A stretch of DNA of 48,614 nucleotides from Streptomyces bikiniensis (GCA_000716465.1 JNWL01000045.1:1-48614), one strand, 5' to 3'; shown: positions 9,069 to 17,729, counted from the first letter of the stretch. Numbers and translations are program-made. The notes: a model not told the origin generated them from the sequence alone.

Positions 9069-10730
9069 ATGAACCCCGTACGGACCGGATCCCCGCGCCC
9101 CCGCACGCGCCGCCGGCGGTTCGGGTGGCCCCGGCGGGTGTTCTCGCAGGTCCTGCTGATGCAGCTGGCCGTCGCGACCGGGGTGACCGTCCTCGCCACC
9201 GGCTTCTTCCTGGCCCCGCTGAGCGCGCAGCTCGACGACCAGGCCATGCGGCGGGCCCTGGCCATCGCCGGGACCACCGCGTCGCCCCGACTCGCCGCCG
9301 ACCTCACCGCCGGGCCGCCGTCCGCGCGGGGCCCGGTGCAGACGGAGGCCGAGCGGGTACGGGCCTCCACGGGCGCCGAGTACGTCGTCGTCATGGACGT
9401 GCGCGGGGTGCGCTGGTCGCATCCCGACCCCGTACAGATCGGCAGGGTCGTCTCCACCGACCCGAGCGAGGCCCTGGCCGGGCGGGAGGTCATGGAGATC
9501 GACAGCGGCACCCTCGGCCGGTCGGCGCGCGGCAAGGTGCCGCTGCGCGACGCGGACGGGCGGACCGTCGGCGCGGTCTCCGTCGGCATCGAGTACGACA
9601 GCGTCCGCGACCGGCTCCTCGGCGCGATCCCCGGTCTCCTCGCCTACGCGGGCGGCGCGCTCGCGGCCGGGGCCCTGGCCGCGTACCTGATCTCCCGGCG
9701 GCTCCAGCGGCAGACCCACGACCTGGCCTTCTCGGACATCTCCGCGCTCCTCGCCGAACGCGAGGCCATGCTGCACGGCATCCGGGAGGGCGTGGTGGCC
9801 CTGGACCGCAACGGTTCCGTACGGCTCGTGAACGACGAGGCGCAGCGGCTCCTCGGCCTCGGTCCCGAGGCGGCGGGGCGGCCGCTCGACGAGGTCCTCG
9901 GCCGGGGCCGTACCGCCGACGTCCTGGCGGGCCGGGTCACCGGCGAGGACCTGGTCACGGTCCGGGGGCACCGGGTGCTGATCGCGAACCGGATGCCCAC
10001 GGACGACGGCGGCGCGGTGGCGACCCTCCGCGACCGCACGGAGCTGGAGCACCTCGGCCGCGAGCTGGACGCCACGCGGGGTCTCATCGACGCCCTGCGC
10101 GCCCAGGACCACGAGCACGCCAACCGGATGCACACCCTCCTCGGCCTCCTGGAGCTGGAGATGCACGAGGAGGCGGTGGAGTTCGTCACCGAGGTGGTCG
10201 GGGTACACCGGGCCACCGCCGAGCAGGTCACCGAGAAGGTCCACGACCCGCTCCTGGCCGCGCTGCTCGTCGGCAAGGCCACCGTCGCCGCCGAGCGCGG
10301 CGTCTCGCTGCGGATCGCGCCGGACTCGCTGCTTCCGGACCGGCTGGTCGACCCGCGCGAACTGGTCACCGTCGTCGGCAACCTGGTCGACAACGCCCTG
10401 GACGCGGCCGCCGGCACCCCGGACGCCCGGGTCGGCGTCTCCTTCCGCTGCGAGGACCGTACGGTCGTGCTGCGGGTCTCGGACAGCGGCCCGGGGGTGC
10501 CGGAGGAGCGGCGCGAGCTGATCTTCACCGAGGGCTGGACGACGAAGGCCCTTCCGTCCCACGGGAAGCGGGGGCTCGGGCTCGCCCTGGTGCGCCGGCT
10601 CGCCGGGCGCCGGGGCGGTGCCGCGACCGTGGCCGAGGGGCCCGGCGGCGGGGCCGAGTTCACCGTCGTGCTCCCCGACGCCCTGAGCTACGCCCCGGTC
10701 GTCCCGGAACCCGCCGAGGAGGCGCGATGA
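9069..10730 (+). CDS. Sensor histidine kinase of the CitA/DcuS type
   Basis: A 553-residue membrane kinase. There is a transmembrane helix at about 26-50, an extracytoplasmic PDC/PAS sensor at about 52-182 (typical YVVVMDVRGVRWSHP), a second helix at 185-208, a cytoplasmic PAS at 225-320, the phospho-acceptor region ALRAQDHEHANRMHTLLGLL with the likely histidine at 348, and a HATPase domain (NLVDNALDAA, DSGPGVP). CitA/DcuS relatives sense citrate or C4-dicarboxylates outside the cell; the ligand here is unproven. No Shine-Dalgarno is visible; instead TACCTT lies 7 nt before the ATG, which suggests a leaderless mRNA. The gene overlaps its response regulator by four bases. Confidence 0.93.
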   Translation: MNPVRTGSPRPRTRRRRFGWPRRVFSQVLLMQLAVATGVTVLATGFFLAPLSAQLDDQAMRRALAIAGTTASPRLAADLTAGPPSARGPVQTEAERVRASTGAEYVVVMDVRGVRWSHPDPVQIGRVVSTDPSEALAGREVMEIDSGTLGRSARGKVPLRDADGRTVGAVSVGIEYDSVRDRLLGAIPGLLAYAGGALAAGALAAYLISRRLQRQTHDLAFSDISALLAEREAMLHGIREGVVALDRNGSVRLVNDEAQRLLGLGPEAAGRPLDEVLGRGRTADVLAGRVTGEDLVTVRGHRVLIANRMPTDDGGAVATLRDRTELEHLGRELDATRGLIDALRAQDHEHANRMHTLLGLLELEMHEEAVEFVTEVVGVHRATAEQVTEKVHDPLLAALLVGKATVAAERGVSLRIAPDSLLPDRLVDPRELVTVVGNLVDNALDAAAGTPDARVGVSFRCEDRTVVLRVSDSGPGVPEERRELIFTEGWTTKALPSHGKRGLGLALVRRLAGRRGGAATVAEGPGGGAEFTVVLPDALSYAPVVPEPAEEAR

Positions 10731-11428
10731 CCGACGTCCTCATCGACGTGCTCGTGGTGGACGACGACGTGCGGGTGGCGCGGATCAACGCCGCCTACGT
10801 CGCCAAGGTGCCCGGCTTCCGGGTCGTCGCCACCGCCCATTCGACCGCCGGGGCGCTCGCCGTCCTGGACGAGCGGCCGGTGGACCTGGTCCTCCTGGAC
10901 CACTACCTGCCGGACGAGAACGGCCTCGCGGCGGTACGGAAGCTCCGCGCGCGCGGCCACCAGTGCGACGTGATCATGGTGACGGCGGCCCGGGACGTGG
11001 CCACCGTGCAGGCGGCGATGCGGCACGGCGCCCTCCAGTACCTGGTGAAGCCGTTCAACTTCGCCGGTCTGCGCGGGAAGCTGGAGGCGTACGCGGCGCT
11101 CCGCCGCACCCTGGCGGGCGGCGGTGAGGCCGAGCAGGCGGAGGTGGACCGGATCTTCGGGGTCCTGGCGGCGGGCTCCGTCGCCCCCGACCTGCCGAAG
11201 GGGCACTCCCCCACCACGGCCGAGCTGGTCCGGCAGGTGCTGCTCGCCGCCGGCGGGCCGCTGTCCGCGCAGGAGATCGCCGAGCGGTCCGGCGTCAGCC
11301 GCCAGACCGCGCAGCGCTACCTCAAGCTCCTGGAGCGGACCGGCCGGGTACGCCTGTCGCTCCGGTACGGCGAGACGGGACGCCCCGAACACCGGTACGC
11401 CTGGGCGAGCTCACCGCCCACCGGCTGA
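10727..11428 (+). CDS. Response regulator of the CitB/DcuR type
   Basis: A 233-residue partner of the preceding kinase. The receiver domain is at 6-125, with the acidic pocket DDD at 12-14, phospho-acceptor D58 in LVLLDHYLPDENG, and a KPF motif. After a linker, a winged helix-turn-helix follows (SAQEIAERSGVSRQTAQRYLKLL, about 180-205), as in CitB/DcuR proteins. The start ATG overlaps the kinase stop (ATGA) and has GAGGAGG just before it. Regulators of this type usually activate transport genes for organic acids. The convergent symporter operon next door is a reasonable target, but I found no shared operator. Confidence 0.93.
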   Translation: MTDVLIDVLVVDDDVRVARINAAYVAKVPGFRVVATAHSTAGALAVLDERPVDLVLLDHYLPDENGLAAVRKLRARGHQCDVIMVTAARDVATVQAAMRHGALQYLVKPFNFAGLRGKLEAYAALRRTLAGGGEAEQAEVDRIFGVLAAGSVAPDLPKGHSPTTAELVRQVLLAAGGPLSAQEIAERSGVSRQTAQRYLKLLERTGRVRLSLRYGETGRPEHRYAWASSPPTG

Positions 11429-11454
11429 CACGGGCCGGGAGGGTTCCGTACGGA

Positions 11455-13047
11455 TCAGACCGCTCCCGCGCCGGTCAGCGCCCGCACCTCGGTCTCCGCG
11501 TGCCGCGCCTCGTCGGGCGGCTCGGTCGAGGTGACCGTGCCGACCCATCCGGCGAGGAAGCCGAGCGGGACGGAGACCAGGCCCGGGTTCTGCAGCGGGA
11601 AGAGGTGGAAGTCGACGCCGGGGAACAGCGACTCGGGGCTGCCGGAGACGACCGGCGAGACCAGGACGAGCAGGACGGCGGGGACCAGCCCGCCGTACAC
11701 CGCCCAGACCGCGCCCCTGGTCGTGAACCTGCGCCAGAACAGCGAGTAGAGCAGCACCGGCAGGTTGGCGGAGGCCGCGACGGCGAAGGCCAGGCCGACG
11801 AGGAAGGCCACGTTCAGGTCGCTGGCGAGCAGTCCGAGGCCGATGGCGGCGGCGCCGATCACCACCGCGGCGACCCGGGCCACGGCCACCTCGCTGTACT
11901 GCTTCGCGTGCTTGCGGCGCAGCGAGGCGTACAGGTCGTGGGCGACGGAGGCCGAGGAGGCGAGGGTGATCCCCGCGACGACCGCGAGGATGGTCGCGAA
12001 GGCGACGGCGGCGACGACCGCGAAGAGCACCGTGCCGCCGGTGGAGCCCGCGCCGCCCCCGAGGTCGAGCGCGAGCAGCGGTACGGCGGTGTTCCCGGCC
12101 GCGTTGGACGCCCGGACCTCGTCGGGACCGATCAGGGCGGCGGCGCCGAAGCCGAGCACGATCGTCATCAGGTAGAAGCTGCCGATGAGCCCGATGGACC
12201 AGACGACGGAGCGGCGGGCGGCACGGGCGGTCGGCACGGTGTAGAAGCGCGACAGGATGTGCGGCAGGCCGGCGGTGCCCAGGACCAGGGCGAGGCCGAG
12301 GCTGATGAAGTCGAGGCGGGCCGTCCAGTCCCCGCCGTAGCGGAGCCCTGGGGCGAGGAAGTCCGTTCCGTGGCCGCTGCGTTCGGCCGCGGTCGAGAGC
12401 AGGCTGTTCACGTCGCCGTGGAAGCGGAACAGGACGAGGAAGGTGAGCGCGACCGTGCCCGCCATGAGCAGGACCGCCTTGACGATCTGGATCCAGGTGG
12501 TGGCCCGCATGCCGCCGAGCGACACGTAGATCACCATCAGCGCGCCCACCCCGATCACCGTCCAGGAGCGGGCCGCCTCACTGGTGCCGCCGAGGAGCAG
12601 GGCGACCAGGCTTCCGGCGCCGACCATCTGCGCCACCAGGTAGAGCACGGAGACGGCCACCGAGGACGTTCCGGCGGCGATCCGCACGGGCCGCTCGGCC
12701 ATGCGCGCGGCGACGACGTCGGCCAGGGTGAACCGCCCGCAGTTGCGGACCAGTTCGGCGACGAGGAGGAGGACGACGAGCCAGGCGACGAGGAAGCCGA
12801 CGGAGTACAGCATGCCGTCGTAGCCGTAGAGGGCGATCAGCCCGGAGATGCCGAGGAAGGAGGCCGCCGACATGTAGTCGCCGGCGATGGCGAAGCCGTT
12901 CTCCATGGGCGAGAAGAGGCGCCCTCCGGCGTAGAACTCCTCCGCCGAACCGCGCCGGCTGCGGCTCACCCAGGTGGTGATGCCCAGGGTCACGGCGACG
13001 AAGACGCTGAACAGCACGAGCGCCAGGGTCTGGTGGTCTCCGGTCAT
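11455..13047 (-). CDS. Sodium/solute symporter, acetate (ActP)-like
   Basis: A 530-residue integral membrane transporter of the SSS family with about 13 hydrophobic segments. Family hallmarks are present: EEFYAGGRLFSPMENGFAIAGDYMSAASFLG near the N-terminus and SLGGMRATTWIQIVKAVLLM in the middle. ActP-type members take up acetate or other short carboxylates with sodium. The start overlaps the stop of the upstream DUF485 gene (ATGA), a pairing typical of actP loci (yjcH-actP). The operon converges on the CitA-like two-component genes. The exact substrate cannot be told from sequence. Confidence 0.9.
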   Translation of the reverse strand: MTGDHQTLALVLFSVFVAVTLGITTWVSRSRRGSAEEFYAGGRLFSPMENGFAIAGDYMSAASFLGISGLIALYGYDGMLYSVGFLVAWLVVLLLVAELVRNCGRFTLADVVAARMAERPVRIAAGTSSVAVSVLYLVAQMVGAGSLVALLLGGTSEAARSWTVIGVGALMVIYVSLGGMRATTWIQIVKAVLLMAGTVALTFLVLFRFHGDVNSLLSTAAERSGHGTDFLAPGLRYGGDWTARLDFISLGLALVLGTAGLPHILSRFYTVPTARAARRSVVWSIGLIGSFYLMTIVLGFGAAALIGPDEVRASNAAGNTAVPLLALDLGGGAGSTGGTVLFAVVAAVAFATILAVVAGITLASSASVAHDLYASLRRKHAKQYSEVAVARVAAVVIGAAAIGLGLLASDLNVAFLVGLAFAVAASANLPVLLYSLFWRRFTTRGAVWAVYGGLVPAVLLVLVSPVVSGSPESLFPGVDFHLFPLQNPGLVSVPLGFLAGWVGTVTSTEPPDEARHAETEVRALTGAGAV

Positions 13048-13529
13048 CGCCGCACCACCCCTCGGGTCATCTCCTGGGTGTCCCAGCGCAGTTCGAGGGC
13101 CGCCCGGTCCCTGCGCAGCCTCGCGTGGCGCGCGTACGCCCAGGTGAGCAGGAAGGTGGTGAGGAACTGGCCGAGGCCCGCGACCATCGCCACGTTCACC
13201 GCTCCGGCGACCGGCCGGGCCATGAGCTCCGGCGCGGCGGTCGCCGCCACGACGTAGGCGAGGTACCAGGCCAGGAAGGCGAAGGTGGCGGGGAAGACGA
13301 ACCGGCGGTAGCGGCGGCGCACTTCCTGGAAGGCGGGGCTCCGCTGGACCTCCAGATAGATCTCCGCCGCGCTGGGGACCCGCTGTCGCGGCACCGCGCC
13401 CGGGTGACCGCCTCCGGTCGCCCCGCTCTCCGCCCGCCCGTCCCGGCCGGGGGCCGGCGCGTCGTCCCAGGGGTCGTCGACCGGCACCGCCGAAGCGCCG
13501 CGCCCCTCCTGCTTGTCCACCTGCTCCAC
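13044..13529 (-). CDS. DUF485 family membrane protein, symporter partner
   Basis: About 161 residues. The N-terminal 55 are low-complexity and charged. The DUF485 domain follows (FQEVRRRYRRFVFPATFAFL...WYLAYVV), with two transmembrane helices. DUF485 proteins accompany acetate-type SSS symporters, and this one overlaps the symporter start by four bases. The start is uncertain. A TTG at 13538 lies only 2 nt after AAGGAG, which is too close, whereas the GTG at 13529 lies 11 nt after it. I chose the GTG; the TTG would add three residues. Confidence 0.8.
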   Translation of the reverse strand: MEQVDKQEGRGASAVPVDDPWDDAPAPGRDGRAESGATGGGHPGAVPRQRVPSAAEIYLEVQRSPAFQEVRRRYRRFVFPATFAFLAWYLAYVVAATAAPELMARPVAGAVNVAMVAGLGQFLTTFLLTWAYARHARLRRDRAALELRWDTQEMTRGVVRR

Positions 13530-13621
13530 CGGGTCCAACTCTCCTTGTCAGCGAACCGTTCCGGCCGCGTGCACAAGGATGGACAGAGCAGGAACTTCCC
13601 GGACTCTTCTCCTCCCCCACT

Positions 13622-13637
13622 TCACCTCATCAGGTGA
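13622..13637. promoter_or_regulatory. Palindrome upstream of the DUF485-symporter operon
   Basis: TCACCT-CATC-AGGTGA is a perfect 6-bp inverted repeat around a 4-nt centre, about 90 nt before the DUF485 start. Its position fits an operator for the symporter operon. The cognate regulator is unknown; the adjacent two-component regulator is one candidate. Confidence 0.35.
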
Positions 13638-13663
13638 CTCTTTTCCCAGGTGGCCTGACAAAA

Positions 13664-13720
13664 CCGTGCTGATATGCGTACCGCACGGCCCGTGGGCGGA
13701 GCACTCGGCCCCACCCACGG
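13664..13720 (-). terminator. Terminator region of parE (two hairpins)
   Basis: On the minus strand, after the parE stop, a hairpin with arms CCGTGGG and CCCACGG (13690-13720) is followed by one with arms CCGTGC and GCACGG (13664-13688). The second runs directly into TTTTG, which is the expected U-tract. Confidence 0.55.
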
Positions 13721-13730
13721 ACGGGGTCCC

Positions 13731-15848
13731 TCAGGCGTCGATGCGCGAGCGGTCGAGGGTGGCCGCGGAGCTGGTGATGAACTCCTTGCGGGGGGCGACG
13801 TCATTGCCCATGAGGAGGTCGAAGACCTGCTCCGAGGCCTCCAGGTCGCCGATGTTGATCCGGCGCAGGGTGCGGTGGCGCGGGTCCATCGTGGTCTCCG
13901 CGAGCTGGTCGGCGTCCATCTCGCCCAGGCCCTTGTAGCGCTGGATGGAGTCCTTGTAGCGGACGCCCTTGCGCTGGAACTCCAGCAGGGTCTGACGCAG
14001 CTCGCTGTCCGAGTACGTGTAGACGTACTTGTCCTGGCCCCGCTTCGGCTGCACGAGCTCGATGCGGTGCAGCGGGGGGACGGCCGCGAAGACGCGCCCG
14101 GCCTCGACCATGGGCCGCATGTACCGCTGGAAGAGCGTGAGGAGCAGCGTGCGGATGTGGGACCCGTCGACGTCGGCGTCGGTCATCATGATGACCTTGC
14201 CGTAGCGGGCCGCGTCGATGTCGAAGGTGCGGCCCGAGCCCGCTCCTATGACCTGGATGATCGCGCCGCACTCGGCGTTCTTGAGCATGTCCGCGACGGA
14301 CGACTTCTGGACGTTGAGGATCTTGCCGCGGATCGGCAGCAGGGCCTGGAACTCGCTGTTGCGGGCGAGCTTGGCCGTGCCGAGGGCCGAGTCGCCCTCG
14401 ACGATGAAGAGCTCGCTGCGCTCCACGTCGTCGCTGCGGCAGTCGGCCAGCTTGGCCGGCAGGGAGGAGGACTCCAACGCGGTCTTCCTGCGCTGCGCCT
14501 CCTTGTGCTGGCGGGCCGCGATCCGGGTCCGGGCCGCGGCGACGGCCTTCTCCAGGACGGCGCGGGCCTGCGCCTTGGCATCCCGCTTGGTGGAGGTGAG
14601 GAAGGCCTTGAGCTCCTTGGCCACCACGTTCGCCACGATCCGGCGGGCGGCGGAGGTGCCGAGGACCTCCTTGGTCTGGCCCTCGAACTGCGGCTCCGCG
14701 AGGCGCACGGTCACGACGGCCGTGAGCCCCTCCAGGGCGTCGTCCTTGACGATGTCGTCCTCGGCGACGCGCAGCATCTTGGCCGAGCGCAGCACCTCGT
14801 TCACCGTCCTGGTGACGGCCTGCTCGAAGCCGGAGACGTGGGTGCCGCCCTTGGGGGTGGCGATGATGTTGACGAAGGACTTGATCGTGCTGTCGTAGCC
14901 GGTGCCCCAGCGCAGGGCGACGTCGACGGCGAGCTCGCGGGTGACCTCGGTCGGGGTCATGTGGCCGCGCTCGTCGAGGACCGGGACGGTCTCCTTGAAG
15001 GTGCCCTGTCCGGTGAGGCGCTGGATGTCGCAGACGGCCCTGTCCTGCGCGAGGTACTCGCAGAACTCGCTGATGCCCCCGTCGAAGCGGAAGGTCTCCT
15101 CGCTCTTGCCGACGCCGGCCAGGTCCCGCTCGTCGCGGACGACGATGGTGAGGCCGGGGACGAGGAAGGCGGTCTGCCGGGCGCGCTGGTGGAGCGTCTC
15201 CAGGGAGAGCTTGGCGTCCTTGAGGAAGATCTGGCGGTCGGCCCAGTAGCGGACACGGGTGCCGGTGCGGGTCTTGGGGATCCGCTTGCCCTTGCGGAGG
15301 CCGTTGGCCGGGTCGAAGGGGCTGTCGGGGCCCTGCTCCGTGAAGACGCCGGGGACGCCGCGGCGGAAGCTGATCGAGTGGGTCGCGCTGTTCCGGTCGA
15401 CCTCGACGTCGAGGCGGGCCGACAGGGCGTTGACCACGGAGGCGCCGACGCCGTGCAGACCGCCGGACGCCGCGTACGAGCCGCCGCCGAACTTTCCGCC
15501 GGCGTGCAGCTTGGTCATGACGACCTCGACGCCCGAGAGGCCGGTCTTCGGCTCGACGTCGACGGGGATGCCCCGGCCGTTGTCCCGGACCTCGACGGAG
15601 CCGTCCTCGTGGAGGACGACCTCGATGTGGTCGCAGTAGCCGCCGAGGGCCTCGTCGACGGAGTTGTCGATGATCTCCCAGATGCAGTGCATCAGGCCGC
15701 GGCTGTCGGTGGACCCGATGTACATGCCGGGGCGCTTGCGGACCGCTTCGAGCCCTTCCAGTACGAGCAGGTGCCGCGCGGTGTAGTTGGAACCGTCACG
15801 GTCTGCGGTCAGCAGCGCACTGGACGGCACGGACGTCTCGGCGGTCAC
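13731..15848 (-). CDS. parE: DNA topoisomerase IV subunit B (type IIA ATPase, ParE)
   Basis: A 705-residue ATPase subunit. The GHKL domain carries the ATP-binding Asn in EIIDNSVDEALGG, then DNGRGIPV and GGLHGVGASVVNALS. A transducer domain follows. The TOPRIM domain carries FIVEGDSALGTAK and MMTDADVDGSHI, and the tail has the conserved QRYKGLGEMDADQL motif. It drives ParC in chromosome decatenation. The choice of parE over gyrB rests on the parC in the same window and on the remembered position of S. coelicolor SCO5822 next to hrdB. The start is the GTG at 15848, 8 nt after GAGGAG. A candidate LexA half-palindrome lies upstream. Confidence 0.92.
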   Translation of the reverse strand: MTAETSVPSSALLTADRDGSNYTARHLLVLEGLEAVRKRPGMYIGSTDSRGLMHCIWEIIDNSVDEALGGYCDHIEVVLHEDGSVEVRDNGRGIPVDVEPKTGLSGVEVVMTKLHAGGKFGGGSYAASGGLHGVGASVVNALSARLDVEVDRNSATHSISFRRGVPGVFTEQGPDSPFDPANGLRKGKRIPKTRTGTRVRYWADRQIFLKDAKLSLETLHQRARQTAFLVPGLTIVVRDERDLAGVGKSEETFRFDGGISEFCEYLAQDRAVCDIQRLTGQGTFKETVPVLDERGHMTPTEVTRELAVDVALRWGTGYDSTIKSFVNIIATPKGGTHVSGFEQAVTRTVNEVLRSAKMLRVAEDDIVKDDALEGLTAVVTVRLAEPQFEGQTKEVLGTSAARRIVANVVAKELKAFLTSTKRDAKAQARAVLEKAVAAARTRIAARQHKEAQRRKTALESSSLPAKLADCRSDDVERSELFIVEGDSALGTAKLARNSEFQALLPIRGKILNVQKSSVADMLKNAECGAIIQVIGAGSGRTFDIDAARYGKVIMMTDADVDGSHIRTLLLTLFQRYMRPMVEAGRVFAAVPPLHRIELVQPKRGQDKYVYTYSDSELRQTLLEFQRKGVRYKDSIQRYKGLGEMDADQLAETTMDPRHRTLRRINIGDLEASEQVFDLLMGNDVAPRKEFITSSAATLDRSRIDA

Positions 15849-15984
15849 GCGGTTCGCTCCTCGCTGAATTTGAAATCTGGCCCGATGGGTAAGGCCCGGC
15901 GTCGGTCACCGGCTTCAGAGGGTACCGATGCCTGGTAGAGCCGTTGTCACGCCACCCTCCCCGGTTCCTCATGCTAGTCCAGCT

Positions 15985-16000
15985 TCGCATGTACGTTCGA
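15985..16000 (-). promoter_or_regulatory. Weak candidate LexA (SOS) box upstream of parE
   Basis: The minus strand reads TCGAAC-GTAC-ATGCGA. The actinobacterial SOS box is TCGAAC-N4-GTTCGA: the left half is perfect and the right half matches 4 of 6. It lies about 140 nt before the parE start and next to a possible -10 TAGCAT. Confidence 0.3.
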
Positions 16001-16015
16001 TCCCTCGATCGGGTG

Positions 16016-16030
16016 ACGTGAACATCACGT
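16016..16030. promoter_or_regulatory. Perfect 15-nt palindrome in the parE divergent region
   Basis: ACGTGA-ACA-TCACGT, with perfect 6-bp arms around three bases. It may be an operator for parE, for the divergent small gene, or for both. The spacing of the GTGA/TCAC halves (3 nt) does not fit a CRP site (6 nt). The regulator is unknown. Confidence 0.35.
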
Positions 16031-16282
16031 TCCCTTCCAGGCATGAACCATTTAGGCTCCGGGCACGTCCTCATGAACAACCGGCAACCACGCCGGGAGG
16101 GCCTGACCGAGACAAGCAACGCGAAATCCGTAGAGCGACGCAATACGGCTCATTCGCCGCCAACCGGCAGCAGACAGCCACCTTGGAAGAAGTTTCAAGG
16201 AAAAGGCACGAGCGGGAACGTTTTCGGCCTGGTTGGATGTTGACCCTGGTACGACAGCTCGTCGAGCTAGAGAAGAGGCGAC

Positions 16283-16513
16283 GTGACTACTGTTCTGACC
16301 CCCGCGAGCCCCCTGACGGCCGCTGACCGCTGCGACCGCTGCGGCGCCCAGGCTTACCTGCGTGTCGTCCTGACCAGCGGAGGTGACTTGCTCTTCTGCG
16401 CCCACCACGGACGTAAGTTCGAGCCGGAACTCAAGAAGATCGCCGTTGAGATACAGGATGAGACGGACCGGCTCACGGACGTGCCGGCCCGCACGGTGGG
16501 CGACGAGCACTGA
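16283..16513 (+). CDS. Small zinc-ribbon-like protein (DUF7455 type)
   Basis: A 76-residue protein with CDRCGAQAYLRVVL followed about 20 residues later by CAHHGRK. This CxxC...CxHH arrangement suggests a single zinc site. The remainder is an acidic amphipathic helix. I recognise it as the short protein conserved beside hrdB and parE in actinomycetes; its function is not established. The GTG start at 16283 follows an AGAAGAGG stretch by 5 nt. A strong terminator follows the gene, so it is a single-gene transcript. Confidence 0.85.
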   Translation: MTTVLTPASPLTAADRCDRCGAQAYLRVVLTSGGDLLFCAHHGRKFEPELKKIAVEIQDETDRLTDVPARTVGDEH

Positions 16514-16559
16514 CGCCCCGCATCCACGACGAGCCCAGGGCCGGTCGCTGACCGGACGG

Positions 16560-16597
16560 CGGGCGGTCACCCCCCTACTGCGGGGAGTGACCGCCCG
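16560..16597. terminator. Terminator after the zinc-ribbon gene
   Basis: CGGGCGGTCAC (16560-16570) and GTGACCGCCCG (16587-16597) form a perfect 11-bp stem, followed by TTCT on the plus strand. It lies 46 nt after the stop codon of the small gene. Confidence 0.8.
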
Positions 16598-16627
16598 TTC
16601 TCGTATCCGGACCCTTTCGGAAGAGGC

Positions 16628-16714
16628 TTCCGGAGCCCGGCTCACGGGCACTTCCGTAGCCCCTTCCGGAGGCCGGCTCACGGGCGCTTCCGCGGCCCCT
16701 TCCGGAACCCGACC
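16628..16714. repeat. 36-bp tandem repeat, about 2.4 copies
   Basis: Copies begin at 16628, 16664 and 16700 with an exact period of 36 bp. Each opens with TTCCGGA, and copies one and two also share CCGGCTCACGGGC and CTTCCG. The array lies between the terminator of the zinc-ribbon gene and the stop of the S1 protease, outside both coding regions. Confidence 0.8.
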
Positions 16715-16738
16715 CGAGGGGGTCTTCCCGAGCACGCC

Positions 16739-17557
16739 TCAGAAGCGCTCCGGCAGCACCGCCGAGACGCGCGTGTAGACGCCGGGGTTCTCGGCCTCCC
16801 CGCAGCCACTGCCCCAGGACACCAGGCCGACGAGGAGCCCCTCGGCCACCAGCGGACCTCCGCTGTCCCCCTGGCACGCGTCCCTGCCGCCCCGTGGATC
16901 GCCCGCGCACACCATCGTGTCGCCCCGGTACCGGACGCCGGAACCACCCGGATACGCCCGCTCGCACGCCGTGTCCGGCAGCACCTGGACGCGCGCCGTC
17001 CGCAGCGAGGAGGCGTAACTCCCCCTGCCGGTCGTGTCGCCCCAGCCGTAGACGTCCGCCGCCGTGCCCGGCGTGTACGCGGTGTCCCCCGCGCGGGCGA
17101 CGCCGATCACGTACGACTCGGGCAGTGGACTCACCAGTGTCAGGACCGCCAGATCGCCCGAGTTGGTCGTCGGGTCGTAGTCGGGGTTGATCCACGTGTC
17201 GGAGACCCGGACCTCCTGGCCGCCCTGGCCGCGCAGCGAGGCACGGCCGGCGACGACCGCGAAGTCGCGCACCTCCCAGGGCTCGCCTCCGAGCACCTCC
17301 CGGCCCAGGCAGTGGGCCGCCGTGAGCACCTTGGTGGGGGCGACGACCACGCCTCCGCAGAACTGTCCCGCGCGCGTACCCCCGAACCGGTCACGACTGG
17401 ACAGCGCCACGACCCACGGCGCGTCCGCGATCCCGACCTGGCGGCCGCCCACCACGACGCTGTCGGCGGCCACGGGGGCGGCGAGGGCTAGGTGTCCCGC
17501 CGCCGCGGTGATCAGTCCCAGAGCACCCGTCAATGCTCGGGTGAGGGAACCACGCAT
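16739..17557 (-). CDS. Secreted trypsin-like serine protease (S1 family)
   Basis: A 272-residue exported protease. A signal peptide ends near residue 31 (APVAADS), followed by the activation-type start VVVGG. The catalytic triad is H82 (TAAHC), D135 (SGDLAVL) and S232 (GDSGGP). D226, six residues before the serine, fits an Arg/Lys-specific pocket. Paired cysteines are at the usual places (FCGG/AHC, VCAGD/ACQGD). The start at 17557 has AGGAGG 4 nt upstream. The gene faces the zinc-ribbon gene and lies downstream of hrdB on the same strand, separated from it by a strong hairpin. Confidence 0.93.
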   Translation of the reverse strand: MRGSLTRALTGALGLITAAAGHLALAAPVAADSVVVGGRQVGIADAPWVVALSSRDRFGGTRAGQFCGGVVVAPTKVLTAAHCLGREVLGGEPWEVRDFAVVAGRASLRGQGGQEVRVSDTWINPDYDPTTNSGDLAVLTLVSPLPESYVIGVARAGDTAYTPGTAADVYGWGDTTGRGSYASSLRTARVQVLPDTACERAYPGGSGVRYRGDTMVCAGDPRGGRDACQGDSGGPLVAEGLLVGLVSWGSGCGEAENPGVYTRVSAVLPERF

Positions 17558-17620
17558 GGAGCCTCCTGACTCTCCGGTGATGTCGGTTCACCCAGAGTCC
17601 AGCAACCGAAGCCGTGCCGC

Positions 17621-17670
17621 ACACCCGAAGGGCCCGGCTCCCCCTTTCGGGGAACCGGGCCCTTCGGTGT
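17621..17670. terminator. Strong hairpin terminator after hrdB
   Basis: A near-perfect inverted repeat of about 22 bp, with arms around GAAGGGCCCGG and CCGGGCCCTTC and a 5-nt loop CTTTC. It lies 60 nt past the hrdB stop codon and before the S1 protease gene. It is symmetric and could work in both directions. Confidence 0.85.
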
Positions 17671-17729
17671 ACCGCCGTGTGCCTCATACGGATCTTCGGA
17701 TCCGGACCGGGGCGGGTGTGCCGACCGCG

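Larger units (their letters stand above)
15849..16282. other. Divergent control region between parE and the zinc-ribbon gene
   Basis: There is no gene here. On the minus strand TAGCAT (about 15971-15976) is a possible -10 for parE, with the SOS-like site TCGAACGTACATGCGA (15985-16000) just upstream of it. The palindrome ACGTGA-ACA-TCACGT lies at 16016-16030. On the plus strand a TTGACC at about 16239 precedes the small gene, but no good -10 follows at normal spacing. Confidence 0.4.

Noticed and set aside
16016..16030. A CRP/cAMP receptor site
   Set aside because: The GTGA and TCAC halves are 3 nt apart, not 6.
16628..16714. A CRISPR array, because of the 36-bp period
   Set aside because: The copies are directly adjacent with no spacers, there are too few of them, and no cas genes are present.
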